Shown here one piece after another: positions 45,211 through 53,007 of a DNA stretch of 64,000 bases (positions are counted from its first letter, which is position 1; each line of letters starts with the position of its first letter). The position numbers were made by a program, and so were the translations under genes. Source of the DNA: Mycolicibacterium grossiae (lineage in GTDB: Bacteria > Actinomycetota > Actinomycetes > Mycobacteriales > Mycobacteriaceae). The stretch lies in the NCBI RefSeq assembly GCF_008329645.1, contig NZ_CP043474.1, forward strand, positions 1,736,001 through 1,800,000, given 5' to 3'. The notes below the pieces were generated by a model, which saw only the letters and a list, made by a program, of their open reading frames with translations, ran no database searches and was not told where the DNA came from.

Positions 45211-46620
45211 CTATTGGTCGCGTTCTTCGTGCACGCCGCGACCCGACGCCAGCGCCGAGCGGCTCGGCAGGGGCTGGTTCTTGATGCTGAGGTAGGTGTG
45301 CGTGTAGCGCTCGGAGATGCGGGTCCCCGCGAAGTCCGACGGGATGACGTCGTTGGTCTTGCTGCGCCAGTCGTCGAGCAGGATCGCGAGCTCGGCCGCG
45401 ACGGCCTCGTGTTCGGGTGCCGGTTCGCCGCTGAGCAGGTTGGTGCTCTCCGTGGGATCGGCGACGAGGTCGTACAGCTCGCGGGTCGGCCGCGGCGTCC
45501 GCGTCAGCGGGGCGACCACCTGGCCGGGCGCGCTGTCGGCGATGTCCCACGGCAGGTCCAGCAGCGGTCGCGGCGCGTAGTTCTCGATGTAGCTGTACTC
45601 CTTGGTCCGGATCGCGCGGATCGGGTCGAAGGAGTCGTGGTAGGTCTTCGTCGTGTAGACCTCCCTGCGCACGGCGGCGTCGGCCGGCGCGCCCGCGGTG
45701 AGCTGCGCGGCTTGCGAGATGCCCTGCACCTCGTCGGGCACGTCGACGCCCAGCAGGTCGAGCAGCGTGGGCACCAGGTCGACGCCGCTGAACAGCTCGT
45801 CGTAGACCCGCGGCGCGGCACCGCGGCGCGTCGGCGGCCGCACGATGAACGCGATGCCGGTGCCCGCGTCGTACAGCGTCGACTTCGCCCGCGGCATCGC
45901 CGGGCCGTGGTCGGTCATGAACACCACCCAGGTGCTGGCGTCGAGTCCGGTCGCGGCGAGGGTGTCGAGCAGCTCGCCCACGGCGGCGTCGGCGACGGCG
46001 ATGGAGCCGTGGAAGTCGGCGAGGTCCTGCCGCACGTCCGGGGTGTCGGGCAGGTAGTCCGGCACGGTGAGGGCGTCCGCGTCGGCCGGCGCGTACCGGT
46101 TGTGCGGATAGGGGCGGTGGGTCTCGAAGAAGCCGGCGGTCAGCAGGAACGGCGTCGCGGGCGGATCGGCCAGCCACGCCGTCGCCCGGGCCACCACGTA
46201 CTCGCAGTAGGAGTTGGACACGTCGAACTCGTCGAAGCCGAGCTTGGCCGGGTAGGACGTCTCGTGCTGCATGCCGAACAGCGCCGTGTGCCAACCCGAT
46301 TCGCTCAGCAGGTGCGGCAGCGTCCGGACGTCCGCCCGGTACTCCCAGCCGTGGTGGGCCAGTCCGAGCAGGCCGTTGCTCTGTGGGTAGCGCCCGGTGA
46401 ACAGCGATCCCCGCGACGGCGAACACAGCGGCGCGGTCGAGTGGGCGCGGGTGAACAGGATGCCCTCGGCGGCGAGCTGGTCCAGCCGGGGACTGGAGAC
46501 GTCGGCGTGGCCGTAGGCCCCCAGCGTGCGGCCCAGGTCGTGCCAGTGCACCAGCAGCACGTTGTCTCGGTCGTGCGCGGTGTCTCGTTCGTGCGCGGTG
46601 TCTCGGTCATGCGTGGTCAC
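45211..46620 (-). CDS. Type I sulfatase (formylglycine-dependent)
   Basis: 469 residues. The formylglycine site is CSPSR at 66-70, with Cys66 to be oxidised, followed by GSLFTGRYP. The N-terminal metal site reads VHWHDLGR instead of the usual Asp-Asp, a variant common in one sulfatase subgroup; the distal metal site is MTDHGPAM and a Lys follows. No signal peptide, so it probably acts in the cytosol. GTG start at 46620 is supported by GGAGG 7 bases upstream, which means the HDRDTA repeat at residues 4-19 is translated. It heads the sulfur cassette, 65 bases before stf0. Counterpart of Rv0296c. Confidence 0.92.
   Translation of the reverse strand: MTTHDRDTAHERDTAHDRDNVLLVHWHDLGRTLGAYGHADVSSPRLDQLAAEGILFTRAHSTAPLCSPSRGSLFTGRYPQSNGLLGLAHHGWEYRADVRTLPHLLSESGWHTALFGMQHETSYPAKLGFDEFDVSNSYCEYVVARATAWLADPPATPFLLTAGFFETHRPYPHNRYAPADADALTVPDYLPDTPDVRQDLADFHGSIAVADAAVGELLDTLAATGLDASTWVVFMTDHGPAMPRAKSTLYDAGTGIAFIVRPPTRRGAAPRVYDELFSGVDLVPTLLDLLGVDVPDEVQGISQAAQLTAGAPADAAVRREVYTTKTYHDSFDPIRAIRTKEYSYIENYAPRPLLDLPWDIADSAPGQVVAPLTRTPRPTRELYDLVADPTESTNLLSGEPAPEHEAVAAELAILLDDWRSKTNDVIPSDFAGTRISERYTHTYLSIKNQPLPSRSALASGRGVHEERDQ
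46564..46617. repeat. Three tandem 18-base repeats in the sulfatase N-terminus
   Basis: Copies at 46564-46581, 46582-46599 and 46600-46617 (GTCTCGGTCGTGCGCGGT with one to two changes) encode HDRDTA, HERDTA, HDRDNV on the minus strand. The unit keeps the reading frame, so copy number may vary between strains without breaking the gene. Confidence 0.85.
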
Positions 46621-46635
46621 TCGTCGACCTCCATC

Positions 46636-46674
46636 GGTTGCCCAGCGAACGCGTCGGGTGCCGGTCGGGCAACC
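46636..46674. other. Inverted repeat in the sulfatase/YchJ divergent gap
   Basis: GGTTGCCC (46636-46643) and GGGCAACC (46667-46674) form perfect 8-base arms 23 bases apart, in the 125-base gap between divergent genes. It could be an operator or a hairpin in the 5' leader of the sulfur cassette. I could not match it to a known riboswitch. Confidence 0.4.
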
Positions 46675-46745
46675 CTTTGGCTCGTCGACGTCAGTAAACC
46701 GCCGGCGCCGGTCCCCGGCGGGGGCGGGTCGGCGATCATGGGGCG

Positions 46746-47126
46746 GTGAACGTCGACTGCCCCTGCGGCAGCGGCACCGCCTACGCGGCGTGCTGCGAAC
46801 CCCTGCACGACGGGGCGCGGCACGCCGCGACGGCCGAGGAGCTGATGCGGTCGCGCTACGCCGCGTACGCGAAGGGGCTCACCGACTACGTCTTTCGTAC
46901 CTGGCATCCGCGCACCCGACCGGCCGACCTCACCCTGGACGCCGACACGCGGTGGACGGGGCTTCGGGTCGTCGACGTGACCGCAGGCGGTCCGGACGAC
47001 GAGCGCGGCGAGGTCGCGTTCGCCGCCGACTACGCGACCGGACGCGGCCGGGGCGTGCTGCGCGAGCGCAGCCGGTTCACCCGGCGGGCCGGCCGCTGGT
47101 ACTACCTCGACGGGGAACACCCCTGA
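46746..47126 (+). CDS. YchJ-like protein (SEC-C motif, UPF0225)
   Basis: 126 residues. N-terminal zinc-binding DCPCGSGTAYAACC (4-17), then ARHAATAEELMRSRYAAYAKG, the standard YchJ arrangement, and an NTF2-like fold to the end. Function is not established; SEC-C motifs bind zinc and occur in SecA and in nucleic-acid-linked proteins. GTG start at 46746. Divergent from the sulfatase and ending 4 bases before a convergent gene. Confidence 0.88.
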   Translation: MNVDCPCGSGTAYAACCEPLHDGARHAATAEELMRSRYAAYAKGLTDYVFRTWHPRTRPADLTLDADTRWTGLRVVDVTAGGPDDERGEVAFAADYATGRGRGVLRERSRFTRRAGRWYYLDGEHP

Positions 47127-47130
47127 CCCG

Positions 47131-47613
47131 TCAGCCGCGCGGCACCCCGCACGCGGAGTAGACGAACTTCGGCGGCACGTCGTAGGACAGGGTGCGTCGG
47201 GGGAGCCGTGCCAGCAGGTCCTCGGACAGGTGCGACTTGAAGTGCAGCGACATCGAGCCGGTGAACGCCGGATTCACCGCCGACAGTTCGGGCACCTCCA
47301 GCGTCAGCCCGGACGCGTCGAGCGTCGCGGTGACCATCGAGCCGCTCGGCTCGGACCACTCGTGGTCGATGGCCCGGCCGACCTTCTTGGGGACGGTCGA
47401 CAGCGTGGCGAGCACGCGGCGTTCGGTGAGGACCAGCGCGCCGACGTAGCTGCGGAGGTTCCCCTTGGCGGTCTTGCCCGGCACGTTGCCCGAGAACCGG
47501 AACGTCACCGGCACCGACTCGGCGAGATGCAGGAGACCCTCGGCCTCGACCCTCGCCCGCAGGTCGTCGGGCAGCTTGCCGATGCCCAGTAACTTGCGCA
47601 GGACGACCGCCAT
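47131..47613 (-). CDS. Conserved hypothetical protein
   Basis: 160 residues starting MAVVLRKLLGIGKLPDDLRARVEAEG. It appears as a compact alpha-beta protein with a strand-rich middle (VPVTFRFSGNV, GALVLTERRVLATL) that resembles PH-like or bacterial "membrane-adaptor" folds, but I cannot name a family. No signal peptide or membrane helix. Start at the ATG at 47613, because the extra upstream residues are Arg-rich shadow sequence. No function assigned. Confidence 0.65.
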   Translation of the reverse strand: MAVVLRKLLGIGKLPDDLRARVEAEGLLHLAESVPVTFRFSGNVPGKTAKGNLRSYVGALVLTERRVLATLSTVPKKVGRAIDHEWSEPSGSMVTATLDASGLTLEVPELSAVNPAFTGSMSLHFKSHLSEDLLARLPRRTLSYDVPPKFVYSACGVPRG

Positions 47614-47709
47614 ACCCGCACAGTAACCCCTGCGCCGACGAGTCGGTACCGCTGGCACGACGACACCCGGCGCGGCGAGCGTCGCTCACCGGCACCGGGC
47701 GCCGTCCGG

Positions 47710-49377
47710 TCAGGACTGAGCGGGCAGGACGTGTTCGCCGGTCTTGTCCGTGGACAGGCACAGCGAGCAGATGAAGCCGTCGTGCGAGGCCGCCTTCATC
47801 ATGTCCGGACGCTCGTAATCGTGGTGACAGACATGGCATTTGAGGTGATCGTCGGCCGGGTTGCCGTACTGGTCGAACATCGGCAGGTCGATGCCGTCGT
47901 CGGTGCGGCGCAGGTAGTACCGGCCCTTGGTGGCCACCGCGATGATGGGCGGCAGGACCAGCGCCAGCCCGATCGCCACCAGCGGCGAGTACGGCCGGAC
48001 GGCCTCGCCGAGGCCGCCGAAGAACGCCAGCACCGACACGCCCGCGGCGATCAACATGGAGCCGAAGCCGACCGGGTTGAACGCGTACAACATGCCGCGG
48101 CGGAACTCCGGAACCTTGGGCGACAGCTTGAGCAGGTACTTGTTGAACACGATGTCGGAGGCGACGACGACGACCCACGCCATGCCGCAGTTCGCGTAGA
48201 ACCCGAGGATGGTGTTGAGGAAGTCGAACATGTTGGCTTCCATCAGGATCAGCGCGATCAGCAGGTTGACGCCGAGGAACACCAGGCGACCGGGGTAGGT
48301 CTTGGTGACGCGGGTGAACGAGTTGGTCCACGCGAGCGAACCCGAGTAGGCGTTGGTGACGTTGATCTTGATCTGGCTGATCACGACCAGCACCACGGCG
48401 AGCGTCATGGCCAGCCAGCCGGGCAGGAAGTTCTCGTAGATCTCCAGGAACTGGTGCACCGGCTGGTTCGCGATGCCGGCGCTGTCGGCCACGTTGGCGA
48501 TGAGGTACACCGCGAGGAAGAGCCCGACGATCTGCTTGATGGCGCCGAAGATCACCCAGCCGGGGCCGGCGAGGAACACCCACGTCCACCAGCTGCGCTT
48601 GTTCTCCGGCGTCTTGGGCGGCATGAAGCGCAGGTAGTCGTTCTGCTCGGCGATCTGCGCGATCAGCGACAGGCAGACCCCGGCGGCCAGCAGCGTGGAG
48701 CCCAGATCGAATCCCGTGCCGCCGTTCTCGCCCTGGTAGGCGAAGAACTGGCCGACCGATTCGGGATGGCTGACCACCAGGTAGACGAACGGCGCCACCA
48801 TGAGCACCAGCCACAGCGGCGTGGTCCACACCTGCAGCGTGGAGAGCACCTTCATGCCGTAGATCACCAGCGGGAAGATCACTAGTGTGGACGCCGCGTA
48901 GCCGAGCCACAGCGGGATGCCGAGGCCCAACTCCAGTCCCTGGGCCATGATCGAGCCTTCGAGGGCGAAGAAGATGAACGTGAACGTCGCGAAGATGACG
49001 TTGGTGACCACCGAGCCGTAGTAGCCGAACCCGCTGCCGCGGGTGACGAGGTCGAGGTCGATGTTGTAGCGCGCCGAGTAGTAGGCCACCGGGAACCCGG
49101 TGGCCATCACCACGACCGCGAAGATGAGGATGCCCCACAGCGCATTGGTGGTGCCGTAGGAGATGCCGATGTTGGCGCCGATCGCGAAGTCGGCGAGGTA
49201 GGCGATGCCGCCGAGCGCCGAGATGCCGACCACGCGGGTCGACCACTTGCGGTAGCTGCGCGGGGCGAAGCGCAGCGTGTAGTCCTCCAAGGTCTCCTTG
49301 GTGGCCGTCATGGTGTCGAGGTCGGCCTCGTCGACTCCCGAGTCCATCCCCGATTCCCTACTGACCTCTTGCGTCAT
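47710..49377 (-). CDS. NCS1-type purine/cytosine permease with C-terminal zinc ribbon
   Basis: 555 residues. A hydrophilic N-terminus of about 45 residues, then about 12 membrane helices (about 55-485). The start of helix 1 (ALGGIAYLADFAIGANIG) and the TRGSGFGYYGSV segment fit the nucleobase-cation-symport-1 fold; substrate unknown. After the last helix comes a tail of about 70 residues with two Cys-x-x-Cys knuckles (CHVC and CSLC) and several His, resembling a rubredoxin-type zinc ribbon, which is unusual for a transporter. The ATG at 49377 has GGAGGG upstream. Confidence 0.82.
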   Translation of the reverse strand: MTQEVSRESGMDSGVDEADLDTMTATKETLEDYTLRFAPRSYRKWSTRVVGISALGGIAYLADFAIGANIGISYGTTNALWGILIFAVVVMATGFPVAYYSARYNIDLDLVTRGSGFGYYGSVVTNVIFATFTFIFFALEGSIMAQGLELGLGIPLWLGYAASTLVIFPLVIYGMKVLSTLQVWTTPLWLVLMVAPFVYLVVSHPESVGQFFAYQGENGGTGFDLGSTLLAAGVCLSLIAQIAEQNDYLRFMPPKTPENKRSWWTWVFLAGPGWVIFGAIKQIVGLFLAVYLIANVADSAGIANQPVHQFLEIYENFLPGWLAMTLAVVLVVISQIKINVTNAYSGSLAWTNSFTRVTKTYPGRLVFLGVNLLIALILMEANMFDFLNTILGFYANCGMAWVVVVASDIVFNKYLLKLSPKVPEFRRGMLYAFNPVGFGSMLIAAGVSVLAFFGGLGEAVRPYSPLVAIGLALVLPPIIAVATKGRYYLRRTDDGIDLPMFDQYGNPADDHLKCHVCHHDYERPDMMKAASHDGFICSLCLSTDKTGEHVLPAQS

Positions 49378-49489
49378 GGTTGCTGTCCCTCCGTCATGGA
49401 CGCAAAGTAGGGGCGAGGTGTTTCGGTGGTGTGACGATCGTGTTCCCACCGCGCGACTGCTTTTCGCGGGCCGTGGTACCTCTGGACGG

Positions 49490-50152
49490 ATGACCTCTCC
49501 GAGGGGCCCCGTCGTGGCCGTGACCGCGGTGGCCGCCGTGGTGTACGCGATCCTGTGGACCGGGTGGACGGCCCGGTGGGGTTGGCTGGACGCCGTCGAC
49601 ACCGGGACGCTGTCGGCCGCCTACCGCGCCGGTGCGGGCAGCGACGCGTGGGTGGGGACGTGGAACGCGATCTGCACGCTGTTCTCCCCGTTCGTGTTCC
49701 GGGTGGTGGGGCTCGTCGTCATCGTGCACGCGCTCGTCCGGCGCCGCTTCCGCATCGCGGGCTTCCTCTTCGGCACCGTCGAGCTGTCCGGTCCGCTGAC
49801 CGAGGCGGCGAAGTGGCTGGCACACCGACCGCGGCCGGATACGGCGATGGTGGAGGCCGCGTCCTCGTCGTTCCCGTCCGGCCACGCGCTGGGCGGGCTG
49901 GCGTGCGTGCTGGCGCTGTCGTTGGTGGCGTGGCCCCGGCTGTCCGAGGCCGTGCGGCCGTGGTGGGCCGTCGCCGCCGTGCTGGTGGTGGTGGCGGTCG
50001 GCGTGGGTCGGGTGGCGCTGAACGTGCACCACGCCTCGGACGTCGTCGCCGGGTGGGCGCTGGCCACGGTGTGGTGTGCGCTCTGGCTGCCGCTGCTGCC
50101 GCGGGTCAGGGCAGCGGACGAAACACCGGCAGCGCCCGGTACCGCACGGTGA
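49490..50152 (+). CDS. PAP2-family membrane phosphatase
   Basis: 220 residues with five or six membrane helices. The three PAP2 motifs are present: KWLAHRPRP, SFPSGHA and GRVALNVHHASD. Expected to remove phosphate from a lipid phosphate such as undecaprenyl or phosphatidyl phosphate on the outer face of the membrane. I start at the ATG at 49490, where the first helix begins. Its last 47 bases overlap the end of the convergent gene at 50106. Confidence 0.86.
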   Translation: MTSPRGPVVAVTAVAAVVYAILWTGWTARWGWLDAVDTGTLSAAYRAGAGSDAWVGTWNAICTLFSPFVFRVVGLVVIVHALVRRRFRIAGFLFGTVELSGPLTEAAKWLAHRPRPDTAMVEAASSSFPSGHALGGLACVLALSLVAWPRLSEAVRPWWAVAAVLVVVAVGVGRVALNVHHASDVVAGWALATVWCALWLPLLPRVRAADETPAAPGTAR

Positions 50153-51596
50153 ACGTCGCCTCCTCCAGCGTCATCTCCACCTCGCCGTCGTGGGCCACCG
50201 GGGTCGGACCGTCGAGGCTCCGCAACGAGAACTCCGGTACGCGCATCTCGTGATAGAGCGGGCTGCGCGTCAACCGGCCCGACAACAGTGCGGTGAAGAT
50301 GCGCAGCCGTGCGAGTCTGCGGCCGGTCTCCAGGATGCGGACGTCGATCAGCCCGTCATCCAGCCGGCTGCGCCGCGACGGCGCGAACCCCGACGGCAGG
50401 TACACCGAGTTCCCGAGGAAGAACAGCGACGTCTGGATCTCGGTGTTGTCGAAGGCGATGCGCACCGGCGCATCGCGGCGCAGCGTGTGGAAGAGCGCGT
50501 AGGCGCCGGCCAACGGCTTGCCGATCTTGTGCTCGAGCCGCTCTCGGGTGCGGACGAACGCGGGGTAGGAGCCGATGCTGGCGGTGTTGATCACCGTGCC
50601 GGTCTCGTTGAGCCGCACGACGTCGACGCCCACAACGGTGCCCTTCCGGATCGCGGCGACGGTGTGGTCGACGGTCTCGCAGCCGATGTCCTTGGCGAAG
50701 TGGTTGAACGTGCCACCGGGGAAGACCGCCAGCGGCACGCCGGCCTCCAACGCGATGCCCGCCGCGCAGGACACGGTGCCGTCGCCGCCACCCACGGCGA
50801 GCACCTCGGCGCGCTCGGCGGCCTCGCGCATCACCGCCTCGACGTCGTCGTCACCGCCGAGTTCGACGATCTCGACCCGGGGCAGCGCGTCGCGCACCTC
50901 GTCGATGACCCGTGCGCCGGTCCCGCTGCCCGATGCCGGGTTGATGACCAGGACGACGCCCTCGCCCTCGGGCCGCGGCGGTGTGTCGATGCGGAGCGGA
51001 CCCGACGTGGCGGGCAGGCGCACTTCCACCACGGGCGGAACCACCTTGCCACCCAGCACGGCGATCGCGGCGCCGAGCCCGAAGCCCGCCAGCACGTCAC
51101 CGGGATAGTGCGCACCGGTCGCCACGCGCGACATGCCGACGAGGCCCGCGAGCAGCGCCAGCCCCAGGCCGGTGGCGGGGCTCTCCAGACCCACCCCGAC
51201 CGCGAACGCCGCCGCACTGGCCGAGTGCCCCGACGGCAACGAGTTCGAGGTCGGCATCCGGCGTGACCGCCGCACCAGCGGCACCGTCGCGAAGTTGGGC
51301 CGGGCGCGCTTCCAGATCCGCTTGGCGCCCTGGTTGGTGACGAGGCTGGTGACGGCCAGGGTGGCGACGCCGCGCGCCGCGCCGCGCCGGACGGACGCCC
51401 CGCCGGTCGCGCCGAGCACCGCGGCCAACGCGAACCACAGCTTGGAGTGGTCGGCGGCGGACGTCAGCCGCGGCATCACCGCGTCCAGCAGCGGGCTCGG
51501 TGACTCGGCGATCGCCTCGAAGATCTCGCGGTCGAGCGTGCCCAGCCCCTGACCGATCTGTCGGATGCCGCGTCCCCGCCGTTTCGGAAATGCCAT
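50106..51596 (-). CDS. Bifunctional PAP2 phosphatase / diacylglycerol kinase-like protein
   Basis: 496 residues. Domain 1 (about 1-190) is PAP2: KRIWKRARPNF, SLPSGHSASAAAF, SRVATGAHYPGD. Domain 2 (about 210-496) is a DAGK/sphingosine-kinase-like catalytic domain: VLVINPASGSGTG, GGGDGTVS, FPGGTFNHFAKD. One chain could thus dephosphorylate and phosphorylate lipids; in vivo substrates are unknown. ATG at 51596. Its end overlaps the stand-alone PAP2 gene. Confidence 0.9.
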   Translation of the reverse strand: MAFPKRRGRGIRQIGQGLGTLDREIFEAIAESPSPLLDAVMPRLTSAADHSKLWFALAAVLGATGGASVRRGAARGVATLAVTSLVTNQGAKRIWKRARPNFATVPLVRRSRRMPTSNSLPSGHSASAAAFAVGVGLESPATGLGLALLAGLVGMSRVATGAHYPGDVLAGFGLGAAIAVLGGKVVPPVVEVRLPATSGPLRIDTPPRPEGEGVVLVINPASGSGTGARVIDEVRDALPRVEIVELGGDDDVEAVMREAAERAEVLAVGGGDGTVSCAAGIALEAGVPLAVFPGGTFNHFAKDIGCETVDHTVAAIRKGTVVGVDVVRLNETGTVINTASIGSYPAFVRTRERLEHKIGKPLAGAYALFHTLRRDAPVRIAFDNTEIQTSLFFLGNSVYLPSGFAPSRRSRLDDGLIDVRILETGRRLARLRIFTALLSGRLTRSPLYHEMRVPEFSLRSLDGPTPVAHDGEVEMTLEEATFTVRYRALPVFRPLP

Positions 51597-51677
51597 CCCC
51601 CCAACGTAGCCGTCACGCCCGGTGATGCCGGATCGTGTCCTTCCCGTCATTGACCCACCCGATGCGCGGTGCCGACG

Positions 51678-52340
51678 ATGGAGGGCGTGCGCCGCCTGCT
51701 GACCTCGTGGTGCGTGGCGGTCCTGGCGCTGGCGTGCGCCCCCGCCGCGCGCGCCGAGCTGATCCCGTGGTTCGCGAGCCAGGTGGGCAACGCGACGCAG
51801 GTGATCTCCGTCGTGGGCACCGGCGGGACGGACGCCAAGGTGGACGTCTACGAGCGGTCAGCGGCCGGATGGCGCGCGGCGGCCGCGGGCATCCCGGCGA
51901 AGATTGGCGCGAAGGGCATGTCCGCCAACCACTTCGACGGTTCGATGATGACCCCGATGGGGGTCTACACCCTCGACTTCGCGTTCGGCACGCAGCCGAA
52001 CCCGGGTGGCGCACTGCAGTACGTCCAGGTGACGCCGGACCACTGGTGGGACGGCGACATGAAGAGCCCGACGTACAACACCATGCAGGTCTGCAAGAAG
52101 GCCGCCTGCCCGTTCAGCACCTCGCCGAGCGACGGCACCGAGAACCTCGACATCCCGCAGTACGCACACGCCGTGGTGATGGGCGTCAACAAGCAGCGGA
52201 TCCCCGGCAAGGGCGGCGCGTTCTTCCTGCACACCACCGACGGCGGGCCGACAGCCGGCTGCGTGGCCGTCGCCGACGAGACCATGGTGGAGCTGATCCG
52301 CTGGCTGCGGCCCGGAGCGCTGATCGCGCTGTCGACGTGA
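51678..52340 (+). CDS. Secreted L,D-transpeptidase-like (YkuD) protein
   Basis: 220 residues. N-terminal signal peptide (about 1-26, ending APAARA). The putative catalytic signature is HTTDGGPTAGCVAVAD near 190-206, with the nucleophilic Cys preceded by Gly, close to the YkuD SxGC pattern but with Ala in place of Ser. It could cross-link or modify peptidoglycan, or be an inactive relative. I choose the ATG at 51678; in-frame GTGs lie at 51669 and 51687. Ends one base before the convergent NTF2-like gene. Confidence 0.78.
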   Translation: MEGVRRLLTSWCVAVLALACAPAARAELIPWFASQVGNATQVISVVGTGGTDAKVDVYERSAAGWRAAAAGIPAKIGAKGMSANHFDGSMMTPMGVYTLDFAFGTQPNPGGALQYVQVTPDHWWDGDMKSPTYNTMQVCKKAACPFSTSPSDGTENLDIPQYAHAVVMGVNKQRIPGKGGAFFLHTTDGGPTAGCVAVADETMVELIRWLRPGALIALST

Positions 52341-52341
52341 A

Positions 52342-52812
52342 CTACACGTTCAGTGCGCTGCCCGGCTCCAGCTTGAAGTTCGTCAGCGCCGACGTCGACA
52401 TCGTCACCTCGTAGGTGCGCTGATAGCCGGTCTGGCTGATCCGCCATCCGTCCGGGGTGCGGCGGTAGCGGTCGGAGTAGAACGCCGCGCCGTAGAGCAT
52501 GAAGTCGAAGTCGGGCACGATGACGCGGTCCTGCAGGTACCAGATGGCGGTCGCCTCGTCGCCGTGGATCGTGATCTCCGGATGCGTGACCCGGTGCTCG
52601 GTGAAGACGTTGGCCGGCATCGACGTGCGCATGAACTCGACCAGCGACGAACGGTCGGTGAAGTGGTGTTCCTGGCCGAGCGAGCTGCCGTAGTCGCCGA
52701 CGATGTCCTCGGTGAGGGTGTCCGCGAAGTCGTCCCAGTGCTTGGTGTCCAAGGCGCGTAGGTAGCGGTACTTCACGCGCGCGATGTCATCGATGTCGCC
52801 CATGTGCGTCAT
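52342..52812 (-). CDS. NTF2/SnoaL-like protein
   Basis: 156 residues with a single cone-shaped NTF2/SnoaL fold: DIARVKYRYLRALDTKHWDDFADTL at the start, then HRVTHPEITIHGDEATAIW and a YQRTYEV strand. Mycobacteria have many such proteins acting as isomerases, dehydratases or ligand binders; the substrate is unknown. Starts at ATG 52812, with a second ATG three codons further in. The upstream 195 bases (52813-53007) to the Hsp70-like gene probably hold both promoters. Confidence 0.82.
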   Translation of the reverse strand: MTHMGDIDDIARVKYRYLRALDTKHWDDFADTLTEDIVGDYGSSLGQEHHFTDRSSLVEFMRTSMPANVFTEHRVTHPEITIHGDEATAIWYLQDRVIVPDFDFMLYGAAFYSDRYRRTPDGWRISQTGYQRTYEVTMSTSALTNFKLEPGSALNV

Positions 52813-52992
52813 GGAAGCACATCGGCGTTCGCCCGCACCGGGTTTCGGGGTGTTCGGCGCTCGGGCAGGCCGCCGGATCCGGTATTGACGCATCCGACGG
52901 CTGCGGGTCGGCGGGATCAAAAGCGAGATGTGAGAACGCTGTTCGCCCGCTATGTGGCGGAGTGTCCACCCCCGGGCGCGTACCGCCGACGC

Positions 52993-52998
52993 TATGGT
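52993..52998 (+). promoter_or_regulatory. Candidate -10 element for the Hsp70-like gene
   Basis: TATGGT fits TANNNT and ends 9 bases before the ATG at 53008, so the transcript would have almost no leader. No good -35 element is visible. Inference only. Confidence 0.3.
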
Positions 52999-53007
52999 GG
53001 GTCCGTT

